Assembly: GCA_001566965.1 (NCBI GenBank)
Contig: LSNW01000031.1
Location: 1 to 64,000, forward strand
Source: Methylothermaceae bacteria B42
Lineage (GTDB): Bacteria; Pseudomonadota; Gammaproteobacteria; Methylococcales; Methylothermaceae
Direction of reading: 5' to 3'
DNA: 64,000 nucleotides
Below are positions 9,018-17,971 of this stretch, one piece after another (the first letter of the stretch is position 1; each line of letters begins with the position of its first letter). Both the position numbers and the translations under genes were made by a program. The notes under the pieces are model-generated. The model was not told where the DNA came from. It did no database searches and saw nothing but the letters and a program-made list of their open reading frames with translations.

Positions 9018-10406
9018 TTATATGGGATAACGCTGGTGCAATTGGGGGATTTCCACTGGCGATGGTTGTAACATCCCGGCCAAGGTGGTGATGGCGTCAT
9101 TTTCCCCATGGACCAAAAAAGTCTTTTCGGGCCTGCCGGTATGACGATGCCATTCCACTAATTCCGATTGCCCGGCGTGGGCGGAAAAACCGCCAATGGT
9201 ATAAATTTTAGCCTTTACCTGAATTTCCTTGCCGAAAATGTGTACGGTTTTTGCCCCGTCAATAATGGCCCTGGCCAAAGTGCCACGGGCGGCATAGCCG
9301 ACAAAGATCACGCTGCACTCCGGCCTGGCCAAATTATGCTTGAGATGGTGACGAACCCGGCCGCCGGTGCACATGCCAGAACCCGCCATGATAACAGCCC
9401 CGGCATGAATTTGATTCAGGCGCATGGATTCGGCGGTTTCCCGGGTAAAGTGGAGCTCGGGCAGAGCAAAAGGATCACTCCCTTCGCGAAAGATAGCGCA
9501 AGCCTCCCGGTCATAACATTCCGGGTGGCGGCGAAAGATTTCCGTGGCGGAAATCGCCATGGGCGAATCCAGAAACACCGGCAGATAGCGGGGAATCTTT
9601 CTTTGTTCGATGCCTTCCCGGAGAAAGTAAAGAATCTCCTGGGCCCGTTCCAGGGCAAACGTGGGAATAATGACATTACCGCCCCGATCCAAGGTGTCAA
9701 GAATCCCTTCGTAGAGTTCTGCCACCGACGGAGGCACGGGTTTGTGGTTGCGGTTGCCGTAGGTACTCTCCATCACGACGACATCGGCTTTAGGCGGTCG
9801 GGCGGGATCACGTAATATGGGCCTGCCTTTGTTGCCCAAGTCTCCCGAAAATAGCACCTTCAAACGCCGTTCACCCTCATGGAGTTGCAGCAAAACAGAC
9901 GCTGACCCAAGGATATGCCCAGCATCAATGAATGTCGCCCGGATACCCTTGGCGATGGCGGTCGGCTTATTGTAGTCCGTCCGCCGGCCGAAATAATCCA
10001 AAGCGTCAAAGACATCTAGCATGGTATATAGCGGTTCGAAGGTTTCCTTACCGCCGGCGATTCTGGCTTTGTGGGTTTTGCGCCGCGCCTCTTCTTCCGC
10101 CAAATGGGCGGCGTCCATCATCACCAACTTGGCCAAATCCCGGGTGGCGCCAGTGGTAATAATTTCCCCCCTAAAGCCCCGCTTTACCAATAATGGCAAA
10201 CGGCCGCAGTGATCCAGATGGGCATGGGTAAGCAGGACGAAATCAATGCTTTCGGGATCGAAGCCGAAGGGCTCGGCATTTTCCTCTTCCAACTCTCGGC
10301 TGCCCTGGTACATGCCGCAATCAATCAAAAGCCTTTTCCCCGCCACCTCGAGTAAATGGCAGGAACCGGTGACTCCGCCTGCGGCACCATGAAACGCAAT
10401 ATGCAT
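9018..10406 (-). CDS. Metallo-beta-lactamase/beta-CASP RNA-processing-type hydrolase
   Basis: 462 aa. The N-terminal MBL domain carries H61-A-H63-L-D65-H66, the zinc-binding HxHxDH signature; further metal ligands include the GHILG segment and SGDLG. A beta-CASP insert is followed by the C-terminal RMMBL-type segment (SAHAGQSELVEW). Relatives include the CPSF/Ysh1 and RNase J-like nucleases, so an RNase acting on RNA ends or internal sites is expected. This exact bacterial subgroup has few characterised members. It is followed by marC. Confidence 0.9.
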   Translation of the reverse strand: MHIAFHGAAGGVTGSCHLLEVAGKRLLIDCGMYQGSRELEEENAEPFGFDPESIDFVLLTHAHLDHCGRLPLLVKRGFRGEIITTGATRDLAKLVMMDAAHLAEEEARRKTHKARIAGGKETFEPLYTMLDVFDALDYFGRRTDYNKPTAIAKGIRATFIDAGHILGSASVLLQLHEGERRLKVLFSGDLGNKGRPILRDPARPPKADVVVMESTYGNRNHKPVPPSVAELYEGILDTLDRGGNVIIPTFALERAQEILYFLREGIEQRKIPRYLPVFLDSPMAISATEIFRRHPECYDREACAIFREGSDPFALPELHFTRETAESMRLNQIHAGAVIMAGSGMCTGGRVRHHLKHNLARPECSVIFVGYAARGTLARAIIDGAKTVHIFGKEIQVKAKIYTIGGFSAHAGQSELVEWHRHTGRPEKTFLVHGENDAITTLAGMLQPSPVEIPQLHQRYPI

Positions 10407-10763
10407 TTAATTCTCCCTCAACCCCTGAATGGTTTTATCGTTACGCCGGAGGAGACAAGATACCATGATCTTAAGCAGGGTTCCCAGTTACGGTTTGAGA
10501 AAAACTTGTAAGATCATCGGCAAAGACAGAGTCTCGAGTCAATGAAAGTTGACTCAGTCATTTATGGCCAAAGATAAAATTCCAAGCCCCTTCAAGCAGG
10601 GTAAGGATAAAGGCGTCAGTCAATACTTATTAGCCAGAAGGAAAATCTATTCGACAATAAATTGAATGAGCAGGATCCCCCTTATTTTCGATGCCTTGGG
10701 CTAATTTTACTAACGGCCCACAATAGCTGAAAGTTGAAGCATATAGGCGTGCTTGGGTGAAGG
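10407..10763. other. Intergenic gap of 357 bases
   Basis: The gap must hold the promoter of the metallo-hydrolase gene and the 3' end of the sigma-54 regulator gene. An ATG-led frame of 33 codons (10564-10665, ending RRKIYSTIN) is present but has no ribosome binding site, so I do not call it. No clear terminator hairpin or RNA gene was seen. Confidence 0.4.
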
Positions 10764-12329
10764 TCACCCTTCCACCCGGTAAGTTGAAGCGGTCAGTTGA
10801 TAACGTTTTAACTTTAAGTATACGGCGCGCGTCGTTAAACCCATTGATGCCGCAATTTCCGGCACGTTTCCCCGGTGGCGTTTTAACGCCTCGACAAGAA
10901 AAGACTTTTCCGCGCTTTCCAATGCTTGCTTCTTTAACAATGGCCATTCTTTAACGGCGGAATCTTCGGCTTCCAATTCAAGATGATTCAACTCCGGCCC
11001 TTCGGCGAAAAGAAAGCTGCGTTCTAATACATTTTCAAGTTCACGAACGTTGCCTGGCCAGGAGTATTGCCGGATTTTCTGCATTACCTCCCGGCTGACA
11101 CCATTGATATTCCGCCCATATCTCTTATTCAAACGCTGTAAGATCAGCTGAACTAACGCGGGTAGATCTTCTTGACGTTGATTCAGAGGGGGGATAGCCA
11201 ACCGGATCACATGAATCCGGTAATACAAGTCTTCCCTAAATAAACCCGCCTCAACAAGTTTTGATAAATCTTGATGGGTCGCGGCAATAATTCTGACATT
11301 CACGGCGATCACACGTTTGCCGCCAACACGTTCGATTTCCCCTTCCTGCAGCACCCGCAGCAACCGCACCTGAGCCTGTTGTGACAAAGAATCCACCTCG
11401 TCAAGAAACAAAGTGCCGCCTTCGGCCCGTTCGAAGACACCTTGATGGACATCAATTGCACCGGTAAACGCCCCCTTTTCATGGCCAAAAAGTGTGCTTT
11501 CAATCAAAGTTTCAGGAATAGCGCCACAGTTTATTGCAATAAAAGGGCGGTCAGCCCTATGGCTCATGGCGTGAATGGCATGAGCAACCAACTCCTTTCC
11601 CACCCCTGTATCTCCCTGAACCAGCACTGTAGCATCGGTGGGAGCAATTTTTTGAATCGCTTTGAGTACTTTCCGCATCGGCACGGAATCAGCGACGATA
11701 GTCGGCCTTGCGATTATTTCGTCTTTGCGCCCGCGTTTGCCGCCGCTTTGTAGCCATAATTTGTGCAATTGCTCATCAATTTGAGACTGCAGGGCATCAA
11801 TCTCTTCCCGCTCTTTTTCCGCCACCTCTGGAGCTAGATATTCCCGTCCTGGTTGTTCTTGAGCATAATCCCGATCTAAGTGAATGCACACTCTGCAGTG
11901 ACTATTCCCCTGGGCAATACACTCGCTGATATGCACCTTTGCATAGCCAAAATTGCGGGCAGCAATGCCTCCAAAAACACTAGAAGTCATGCGGCAAAGT
12001 TCCGGGAAATTTTTCACGCCTTCGCCAAAGGGACAGCGGGTATTAACGACACGGACGCTTTTTGAGTCACTGGAATCAAGAGAAAAGTTGCCGCCGATAT
12101 GGTTTTTCAAACTAAGAATCAAATCCACGTATCGTTCGACGTCCAATGGCGCCTGCAAGGAAAAGTCATTGCGATACGTTTCTTCAAAAAAACGTCCTGC
12201 ACTATGAGCAATATGTTCAATATACTCTCCCTTTGCCCCACCATGCTGTTCGCATGCGTGGAGCAATTCCAGGACAAAGGTTTGCAGGAAGTAAATGGGA
12301 TTCAAAGCTGAAAAAGCAGGCATTTTCAT
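10764..12329 (-). CDS. Sigma-54-dependent enhancer-binding regulator with cysteine-containing sensor domain
   Basis: 521 aa in three parts. The N-terminal domain (about 1-160) contains [17 protein letters not shown] and SHCRVCIHL, a small cysteine-rich input domain resembling V4R or the methanogen-output-domain group; the ligand is unknown. The central AAA+ domain has Walker A GDTGVGKE, the sigma-54 contact loop GAFTGA, and [11 protein letters not shown]. The C-terminus is a Fis-type helix-turn-helix ([23 protein letters not shown]). It lies divergent from the operon at 12497-15122, whose upstream region holds a sigma-54 promoter and palindromes, so it almost certainly activates that operon. 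The first of two close ATGs was taken; 12323 is the alternative. Confidence 0.93.
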   Translation of the reverse strand: MKMPAFSALNPIYFLQTFVLELLHACEQHGGAKGEYIEHIAHSAGRFFEETYRNDFSLQAPLDVERYVDLILSLKNHIGGNFSLDSSDSKSVRVVNTRCPFGEGVKNFPELCRMTSSVFGGIAARNFGYAKVHISECIAQGNSHCRVCIHLDRDYAQEQPGREYLAPEVAEKEREEIDALQSQIDEQLHKLWLQSGGKRGRKDEIIARPTIVADSVPMRKVLKAIQKIAPTDATVLVQGDTGVGKELVAHAIHAMSHRADRPFIAINCGAIPETLIESTLFGHEKGAFTGAIDVHQGVFERAEGGTLFLDEVDSLSQQAQVRLLRVLQEGEIERVGGKRVIAVNVRIIAATHQDLSKLVEAGLFREDLYYRIHVIRLAIPPLNQRQEDLPALVQLILQRLNKRYGRNINGVSREVMQKIRQYSWPGNVRELENVLERSFLFAEGPELNHLELEAEDSAVKEWPLLKKQALESAEKSFLVEALKRHRGNVPEIAASMGLTTRAVYLKLKRYQLTASTYRVEG

Positions 12330-12349
12330 GATTTATAAAAAAGAAAATT

Positions 12350-12377
12350 AATTTCACACAAATGAAATTATATTTCA
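12350..12377. promoter_or_regulatory. Two overlapping palindromes, candidate upstream activator sites
   Basis: aatttcacacaaatgaaatt (12350-12369) is a 7-6-7 inverted repeat and tgaaattatatttca (12363-12377) a 6-3-6 inverted repeat sharing the half-site TGAAAT/ATTTCA. They lie about 65-90 bases upstream of the -24 element, the usual range for enhancer sites of a sigma-54 activator, and just upstream of the regulator gene. They may therefore also mediate autoregulation. Confidence 0.65.
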
Positions 12378-12440
12378 CAACCTATTGAGATGTCGATTGG
12401 TAAGTGACGTGTTTCGTAGGATTAGGCGCACATTAAAGTT

Positions 12441-12456
12441 TGGCATGAGAATTGCT
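12441..12456 (+). promoter_or_regulatory. Sigma-54 (-24/-12) promoter
   Basis: tggcatgagaattgct matches the consensus TGGCAC-N5-TTGCW closely. The invariant GG (12442-12443) and GC (12454-12455) are separated by exactly 10 bases. Transcription should start near 12467, giving a leader of about 30 bases before the ATG at 12497. Confidence 0.88.
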
Positions 12457-12496
12457 CATTCATTAATGTCATTGTTCATTAAACAAAGAGGTCACT

Positions 12497-13141
12497 ATGT
12501 CAGAACAAGAACGCCCTCCCTTAGATCCCCATCCTTTAAGTGAATACGTTGCATGGGCAGGAAAACGCAACCGCGACCCCATCCTTGAACTGATGAAAAC
12601 AAAATTCACTTGGGAATCGGGAGAAATACTAGAACTGGCAAGCGGCAGCGGCATGCATATCAATTATTTTGCTCCCCATTTTCCACATTTAACCTTTCAG
12701 CCGTCTGACCGAAACGAAGAAACTTTTACCCACATCAAACAGCTACGAAATGACAGTACGAATCATAATATTAAAGATCCGATTGTTCTCGATTTAACCG
12801 ATGCCTCGACTTGGCCGACCCAAGGCAATTATCGGGCAATGTTCTGCATCAATATTTTTCAGGTGGCGCCAATCAGTATTGCCGAAGGCATGATGGCCTG
12901 TGCTTCCCGCCTATTAACCGATGATGGTTTCTTGATGATCTACGGACCGTTCATGTTGGAGGGGACATTTACTACGGAATCCAATGAACAATTTCACCGT
13001 ACATTGCGTTCGGCAGGCGTGGAAGAATGGGGCTTGAAAGATATCGCAGATTTACGCAGCGCTGCTAATAGACATGGGCTTCAACTGGCTCAACAAATCG
13101 ATATGCCGGCCAATAACTTTTCGCTTGTCTTTAGTCGCTAA
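12497..13141 (+). CDS. DUF938-family putative SAM-dependent methyltransferase
   Basis: 214 aa. The N-terminal half has the class I methyltransferase motif I as LELASGSGMHINYFA, an acidic residue after the next strand (FQPSDRNEE) and a strand at MFCINIFQV. The family is DUF938 (COG4106-like); its substrate is unknown. First gene of the sigma-54 operon, with ribosome binding site AAAGAGG 7 bases before the ATG. The next gene starts 2 bases after its stop. Confidence 0.85.
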   Translation: MSEQERPPLDPHPLSEYVAWAGKRNRDPILELMKTKFTWESGEILELASGSGMHINYFAPHFPHLTFQPSDRNEETFTHIKQLRNDSTNHNIKDPIVLDLTDASTWPTQGNYRAMFCINIFQVAPISIAEGMMACASRLLTDDGFLMIYGPFMLEGTFTTESNEQFHRTLRSAGVEEWGLKDIADLRSAANRHGLQLAQQIDMPANNFSLVFSR

Positions 13142-13143
13142 CC

Positions 13144-13881
13144 ATGCCGGAACAATCATCCGCGGCAGTTGTTGTTGGCGTGGGCCCCGCCCGGGGCCTA
13201 GGCGCTAGTCTGGCTAAACGTTTCGCCCGTGAGGGGTTGACGGTTTTTATCGCCGGACGCACCCAACCAAAACTATTAACCGTGGCCGACCAGATCAATG
13301 CCTCAGGCGGCACTGCTATTCCAATCACAATTGATGCCACACAAGAGGCTCAAGTACGAACGCTTTTTGAAACAGTCGAAACCCATGGCTTAATTCCGGA
13401 ATTAGTTACCTGCACTGTAGACTACAACCAAAAAGCGCCTCTGTTACAGACAGACTGCTCGACTTTTAAGCACTTATGGCAGGCCAATTGCCTGGCAGCT
13501 TTTTTGGTAGGAAAAGAAGCCGCGAAACGAATGGTTAAGGAGGAGCGCGGGACCATTATCTTTACCGGTGCCAGCGCTTCGCTCAGAGCGCGCCCGCCTT
13601 TTACTGCCTTTGCCTGCGCCAAATTCGCCCTGAGAGCACTTGCCCAGGGAATGGCAAAAGAGTTTGGTCCTCAAGGCATTCATGTGGCCCACGTCATCAT
13701 CGACGGAATAATCAACGGCGAACGGGCTCACAAGCAATTCCCAGATCTTGTGCGAAATAAAGACGACGACGCAATGCTCAGCCTTGAGGCAATTGCAGAT
13801 GCTTATTGGTATTTGCATACTCAATCACCCACCGCATGGACCCAAGAACTTGATCTTAGACCGTTTAAGGAGGCATTTTGA
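13144..13881 (+). CDS. Short-chain dehydrogenase/reductase-like protein lacking the catalytic Tyr
   Basis: 245 aa with a Rossmann fold. The glycine motif VGVGPARGLGASLA binds NAD(P), and R39 of the GRTQPK segment suggests NADP. The Ser of the catalytic motif is present (FTGASAS), but the YxxxK position reads FACAK, so the Tyr is Phe. The usual NAG motif is also replaced (TVDYNQ). I recall a subfamily with AFAxAKFALRALAQ that shares this change, so it may bind cofactor with an altered mechanism. Second gene of the sigma-54 operon; it overlaps the next gene by 4 bases. Confidence 0.88.
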   Translation: MPEQSSAAVVVGVGPARGLGASLAKRFAREGLTVFIAGRTQPKLLTVADQINASGGTAIPITIDATQEAQVRTLFETVETHGLIPELVTCTVDYNQKAPLLQTDCSTFKHLWQANCLAAFLVGKEAAKRMVKEERGTIIFTGASASLRARPPFTAFACAKFALRALAQGMAKEFGPQGIHVAHVIIDGIINGERAHKQFPDLVRNKDDDAMLSLEAIADAYWYLHTQSPTAWTQELDLRPFKEAF

Positions 13882-14480
13882 AAACATACTGGCATCTTGA
13901 AGGAGAATATTTTGAAACCTGCAACTGTCAAGTCGCCTGTCCTTGCATATGGCTTAACCCCCCTTCTGAGGGAGAATGCAAATTACTCGTGGCCTGGCAC
14001 ATTAATGAAGGTCACCTTGAACAGACAAAGCTGAATGACCTGAATGTAGCCTTGGCCTGTTATGCTCCCGGGAATATGAAAGATGGGCAATGGCAAGCTG
14101 CCTTGTATATTGACCAACAAGCAGATAATGATCAATGCCATGCCTTGGAACGGATCTATAGCGGTCAAGAGGGCGGACAACCGGCATTACTCATGGATTT
14201 TGTCTCGGAAATTTTGGGCAGTTTTCGGGCCAGAATAACCTTTGAGGCGAACGGCAAATATCGTCACATGGTGATCGAAGGCGTTGCTGAGGTAGAAATA
14301 GAAGGTATTGAAGGAATTAATGGAGGTGTCCCAAAAATTGAAAATCCTCCGTTATGTGTGGTTCCAAGCCACCCATCTTCGGTCGCCCGCTCGCGCCTTC
14401 ACAGTTATCAAGATCAAGGGTTTCACTGGCAATTTACGGGACGCAATGGTTTTTATTCCTCTTTTACCTACCATCCTTAA
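13878..14480 (+). CDS. DUF1326-family protein, putative metal-binding
   Basis: 200 aa. It starts at TTG, fixed by a strong AAGGAGG at 13867-13873 and by the overlap with the SDR stop. The N-terminus EGEYFETCNCQVACPC holds four closely spaced cysteines typical of DUF1326. The rest is beta-rich with no catalytic motif I recognise. No signal peptide is present, so it should be cytoplasmic. DUF1326 and DUF2182 are commonly adjacent in proteobacteria and are listed as predicted metal-binding proteins; the function has not been established. Confidence 0.85.
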   Translation: MKTYWHLEGEYFETCNCQVACPCIWLNPPSEGECKLLVAWHINEGHLEQTKLNDLNVALACYAPGNMKDGQWQAALYIDQQADNDQCHALERIYSGQEGGQPALLMDFVSEILGSFRARITFEANGKYRHMVIEGVAEVEIEGIEGINGGVPKIENPPLCVVPSHPSSVARSRLHSYQDQGFHWQFTGRNGFYSSFTYHP

Positions 14481-15122
14481 ATGATGGAAACGATCATTAT
14501 GCATATCGATTTGCTTCCACTTGCTTTAGTTTGGATTGTGATGATGAGTGTAATGATGATGCCTTCAAGTTTGCCGGTGATTTCGCTATTTCACCAGGTA
14601 TCGCTCAAACGACATCAAAACGCACAGTGGTTGTCGCTGAATTTTATGTTGGGATATTTTGGAATATGGCTCGTGTTCAGCCTGATTCTTGCTATCTTGC
14701 AATGGGGCATTCAACGCAGTGTATTGTTGTCCTTCACTTCGTTGGAACAACAAAGATTCGCGGCTGGGCTTTTCATCATTGCGGGGCTCTATCAATTATC
14801 CTGGTGGAAAAATGCATGCTTAACAAGATGCCGCACCCCCTTGGGATTCATCATGAACTCCTGGCAGAAGGGATGGAACGGGGCAATTTCCATGGGCTTC
14901 AAATACGGCTTGATTTGTTTGGGTTGTTGTTGGGCATTGATGTTGTTGATGCTTGGAATCGGCACTATGAGCCTAATTGGAATGCTTATAATTACGGCGC
15001 TGGTGACGGCAGAAAAACTCCTGCCAGTAAATCCGAGGTATATTTCAGGCATTAGCGGTATTTTTTTACTAATCTGGGCTGGATATTTGTTGAGCATGGG
15101 ATCAAACCGATTTCCAGTTTAG
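14481..15122 (+). CDS. DUF2182-family integral membrane protein, putative metal-binding
   Basis: 213 aa with five to six membrane segments. The first has the family motif VWIVMMSVMMMPSSLPV, rich in methionine; a second conserved segment is CCWALMLLMLGIGTMSLIGM. Methionine, cysteine and histidine in membrane helices suggest a soft-metal ligand or carrier role, which is inference. It begins directly after the DUF1326 stop with no gap and is the last gene of the sigma-54 operon. Confidence 0.85.
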   Translation: MMETIIMHIDLLPLALVWIVMMSVMMMPSSLPVISLFHQVSLKRHQNAQWLSLNFMLGYFGIWLVFSLILAILQWGIQRSVLLSFTSLEQQRFAAGLFIIAGLYQLSWWKNACLTRCRTPLGFIMNSWQKGWNGAISMGFKYGLICLGCCWALMLLMLGIGTMSLIGMLIITALVTAEKLLPVNPRYISGISGIFLLIWAGYLLSMGSNRFPV

Positions 15123-15304
15123 TCACGGCATGCTTGACGGTTGCAAGATGGCAACCAAGTAAAAAACGGCGATCTTTTCATTCCGCAAGGCACCTTATAC
15201 TGAAAACAACCATCGACAGCCAGCCAATTCCTCTTGGCACACCGTAGCCAAACAATCTATAAAGGGACAATTTCCTATGGTGTTTCAGGGAGGGATCCTC
15301 CACA

Positions 15305-16672
15305 ATGCGCCCTATGATTTTGAGCCGGTTTGATTTGAGAACCCGAGTCAGCATGATGATTGCTATAATCCTGGCGGTCATCGTCTGTATCGGCTGTTTT
15401 CTGGTGATCCGGCACGTGCGCGAGTCGGTGGCGCGGGAAACCCAATCCGCCCTGCAACTGGCCCGGGAAATGGTGGAAACGAATCGCCCCGCCGACAACC
15501 AGACGGATCCCTGGACCAGCCTGAAGAAACGATTTAACCAAGCCAGGCACGTGCGGCTTTATATCCTGCAAGGCGAGCAATCTCTGCCGCTGCCTGCGCA
15601 CAATACCATTGAGGGGGTTCCCCGCTGGTTTTCCCGGCTGGTTCATCCATCGCCCATGGTGATACGGCAAAATATTCCTTTAGCCAACGGAAATCAGCTT
15701 CGGGTTGCCTTAGTGGCCCATCCGGAAGACGAAATTGTCGAAGCCTGGGAAGAAACCCGCGTATTTCTGGGCTTGATTTTGCTGCTGGCAGGCGGCACCT
15801 TCGCCGCGTTGTATTGGGTGCTGGGACGGGCATTCGAGCCCGTCAACGCGGTATTGGAGGGGCTGGTGGCTCTGGAAAGGGAAGATTATGGACACCGCTT
15901 GCCGGAATTTTCCCAACCGGAATGGAACCGCATCGCCACGGCATTTAATCACTGCGCCGGCGTCCTGGAACAGACCCGGGCCAAAAACCGCGGGCTCACC
16001 CGCCAGCTCCTGAAGGTGGAAGAAGAAGAAAGGCGGGCACTGGCGCGGGAACTTCACGACGAGCTGGGGCAGGTGCTCAGCGCCATCAAAATGATGGCAT
16101 TGGGCATCAAACAGCACCGGGAACCGGATCAGGCCATTCAAGCAGCCGCCTTGATAAGCGAACAGGTGGACCATCTTTTCAATGTCATCCGTACCATGAT
16201 CCACAAACTCCGTCCCCTAATGCTGGACGATCTTGGCCTGGCGGCCTCCATCGATACCCTGGTAAGCAACTGGTCCCAACACCACCCCGATATCAGGATT
16301 CAGCATCATTGCGCCAGGGAAGTGGATACTTTCCCCCCCGAGCAACAAATACACGCCTACCGCATCGTTCAGGAATCGCTGACCAATGTTTTCAAACACG
16401 CCCAGGCAAAAAACGTCAGGCTCGAACTGAATGTCGTCCAATTTGATATTCCCCGCCGCAGTTGGCTTGAAATCCGGATTGAAGACGATGGCCGGGGCGC
16501 GGCGCTGGAAACCTCCAGCGGCTATGGGCTCATCGGCATGCAAGAACGGGTGGAAAGCCTGAACGGGCGGTTTGAATGCACCACCGCGCCGGGACAGGGT
16601 TTTCACCTGCGGGTTTTATTACCCTTTGAAGAGGCACAAGGCGATGACCATCCGCGTCATGCTTGCCGATGA
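15305..16672 (+). CDS. Membrane sensor histidine kinase, NarL/UhpB class, MoxY-like
   Basis: 455 aa. One membrane helix (about 15-35), a periplasmic domain (about 36-155) resembling the LapD/MoxY N-terminal type, a second helix (about 156-178) and HAMP. The HisKA_3 dimerisation segment carries the phospho-acceptor H251 in LARELHDELGQVLS. The HATPase_c domain has N-box NVFKHAQA and G-box DDGRG and GYGLIGMQERV. MoxYX of Paracoccus controls methanol dehydrogenase genes, so a C1 role is possible but not shown. It overlaps the response regulator by 29 bases. Confidence 0.9.
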   Translation: MRPMILSRFDLRTRVSMMIAIILAVIVCIGCFLVIRHVRESVARETQSALQLAREMVETNRPADNQTDPWTSLKKRFNQARHVRLYILQGEQSLPLPAHNTIEGVPRWFSRLVHPSPMVIRQNIPLANGNQLRVALVAHPEDEIVEAWEETRVFLGLILLLAGGTFAALYWVLGRAFEPVNAVLEGLVALEREDYGHRLPEFSQPEWNRIATAFNHCAGVLEQTRAKNRGLTRQLLKVEEEERRALARELHDELGQVLSAIKMMALGIKQHREPDQAIQAAALISEQVDHLFNVIRTMIHKLRPLMLDDLGLAASIDTLVSNWSQHHPDIRIQHHCAREVDTFPPEQQIHAYRIVQESLTNVFKHAQAKNVRLELNVVQFDIPRRSWLEIRIEDDGRGAALETSSGYGLIGMQERVESLNGRFECTTAPGQGFHLRVLLPFEEAQGDDHPRHACR

Positions 16673-17279
16673 TCACGCCGTAGTCCGGGCCGGCTACCGG
16701 TTTCTGCTGGACCAGAGCGACAACATCGAAATTGTCACCGAAGCGGATGACAGCAATTCAGCCTATCAGGAATATTTCGCCCACCAGCCCGATGTGCTGG
16801 TGCTCGATTTATCCCTGCCCGGCGCCGGGGGATTATCGGTCATCCGCCGGATTGTCGCCCGCGATAAAAACGCCAAGATCCTGGTTTTCACCATGCACGA
16901 AGAAGTCCTCTACGCCCAACGGGCCTTGGAAGCCGGCGCCAAGGGCTACATCAGTAAAAACTCCGACCCCACCATCTTGCCGGAAGCCATTGAAAAAATC
17001 GCCCAGGGACAAAGCTATGTGCTGGAAACCATCGCCCAACAACTGGTACTCCATTACGCCCGCGGCGATGACGGTAAAAACCCCATACTTGTCCTGACCC
17101 AACGCGAATTCGAAGTCTTCTGCCTCGCCATCCGCGGCCAGACCATTCACGACATCGCCGGCAATCTCCACATCAGCCAAAAAACCGCCGCCAATTACAT
17201 TACCCAAATCAAAAAGAAGCTGGAGGTCAATACCGTGGCAGAACTGGTGCGGTTGGCTTATATGTACGAGGTGACGTAG
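16644..17279 (+). CDS. NarL/FixJ-type response regulator
   Basis: 211 aa. Receiver domain with acidic pocket D9-D10, phospho-acceptor D55 (VLVLDLSLPG), switch Thr (VFTMHE) and Lys (GYISKN). The C-terminal LuxR-type helix-turn-helix reads LTQREFEVFCLAI with HISQKTAANYITQIKKKL. The ATG at 16644 is inside the kinase gene, so the two are translationally coupled and form one two-component system. The targets are not evident from the window. Confidence 0.92.
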   Translation: MTIRVMLADDHAVVRAGYRFLLDQSDNIEIVTEADDSNSAYQEYFAHQPDVLVLDLSLPGAGGLSVIRRIVARDKNAKILVFTMHEEVLYAQRALEAGAKGYISKNSDPTILPEAIEKIAQGQSYVLETIAQQLVLHYARGDDGKNPILVLTQREFEVFCLAIRGQTIHDIAGNLHISQKTAANYITQIKKKLEVNTVAELVRLAYMYEVT

Positions 17280-17343
17280 AAATCGGGGTGACCGGAAATC
17301 AATTTCAAATGGTGGCAGTGATAATCAAACCGAATCTCCTTGA

Positions 17344-17625
17344 GGAACACACAACAGTCAGTGTTGCCTGGTGTTCACTCTGCCCCAGGGCTTTATGCGC
17401 ATCCGCCACTTCGGCTTTCTCGCCAACCGCTGCCGGAAAACCAAGCTGGCCAGAATCCGTGCCTGCCTGGCATCCAAAGAAACAAGCGATGAACCCGGCC
17501 AGCTCGAGTTGGACAGCAGACAATCGGAAATGGGGCATTCTCAAGCACCCATCTGCCCACATTGTAAAGCCGGTCATCTGATTGCGGTAACTGAAATCGC
17601 CCCGAGGCGCATCGAATATGGTTGA
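17344..17625 (+). pseudogene. Remnant of an IS91-family transposase, C-terminal end only
   Basis: This frame encodes the typical IS91/Y2-transposase C-terminal segment TLPQGFMRIRHFGFLANRCR, then a poorly conserved tail with a cysteine pair (CPHCKAG) and a stop at 17623. The catalytic tyrosine domain is absent: the frame is closed upstream at 17341 and the two-component operon ends at 17279. It marks the left border of the accessory region. Confidence 0.75.
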
Positions 17626-17889
17626 CTGATCTCGCGCTGAAACAAAAGGCCCGAACCGGGAGTGACCCATCGGGGTTTGCCATCCCCCTCGGCCTGAAGA
17701 TGGGAAAACAGCTAAAAATCACTCTATGCGCCTTGTTGAACGAGAAAAATCCTTGTGGGAAACGCCGATCTGCCCGATCAAACTATCCCGCTCACCCAGA
17801 TTGACGGCAAAAAGTCAACAATTTCCTTCGACAATCTATCCCTGCCACAATACAATCCCCTATAAATAGCAAGCCGTGTTGACGGCATA
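17626..17889. other. Gap before the first attC site
   Basis: 264 bases with no supportable gene. It could be the rest of the IS91 remnant or a decayed cassette. No attI or integrase fragment was recognised. Confidence 0.35.
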
Positions 17890-17949
17890 GTCCAACAGAC
17901 ATGTATCTGCCATGCTGCGCACGGCAGATACAATGCTTATATGTTATGC
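17890..17949 (+). other. attC recombination site 1
   Basis: Starts GTCCAAC, a perfect RYYYAAC, and ends GTTATGC. The interior has a perfect 10-bp stem (tgtatctgcc / ggcagataca). About 60 bases, at the short end of the attC range. Confidence 0.7.
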
Positions 17950-17971
17950 ATCGAAAGGAAATTCGGAAACT

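Noticed and set aside
10564-10665. 33-codon frame upstream of the metallo-hydrolase
   Set aside because: No ribosome binding site, no recognised family; too short to support.
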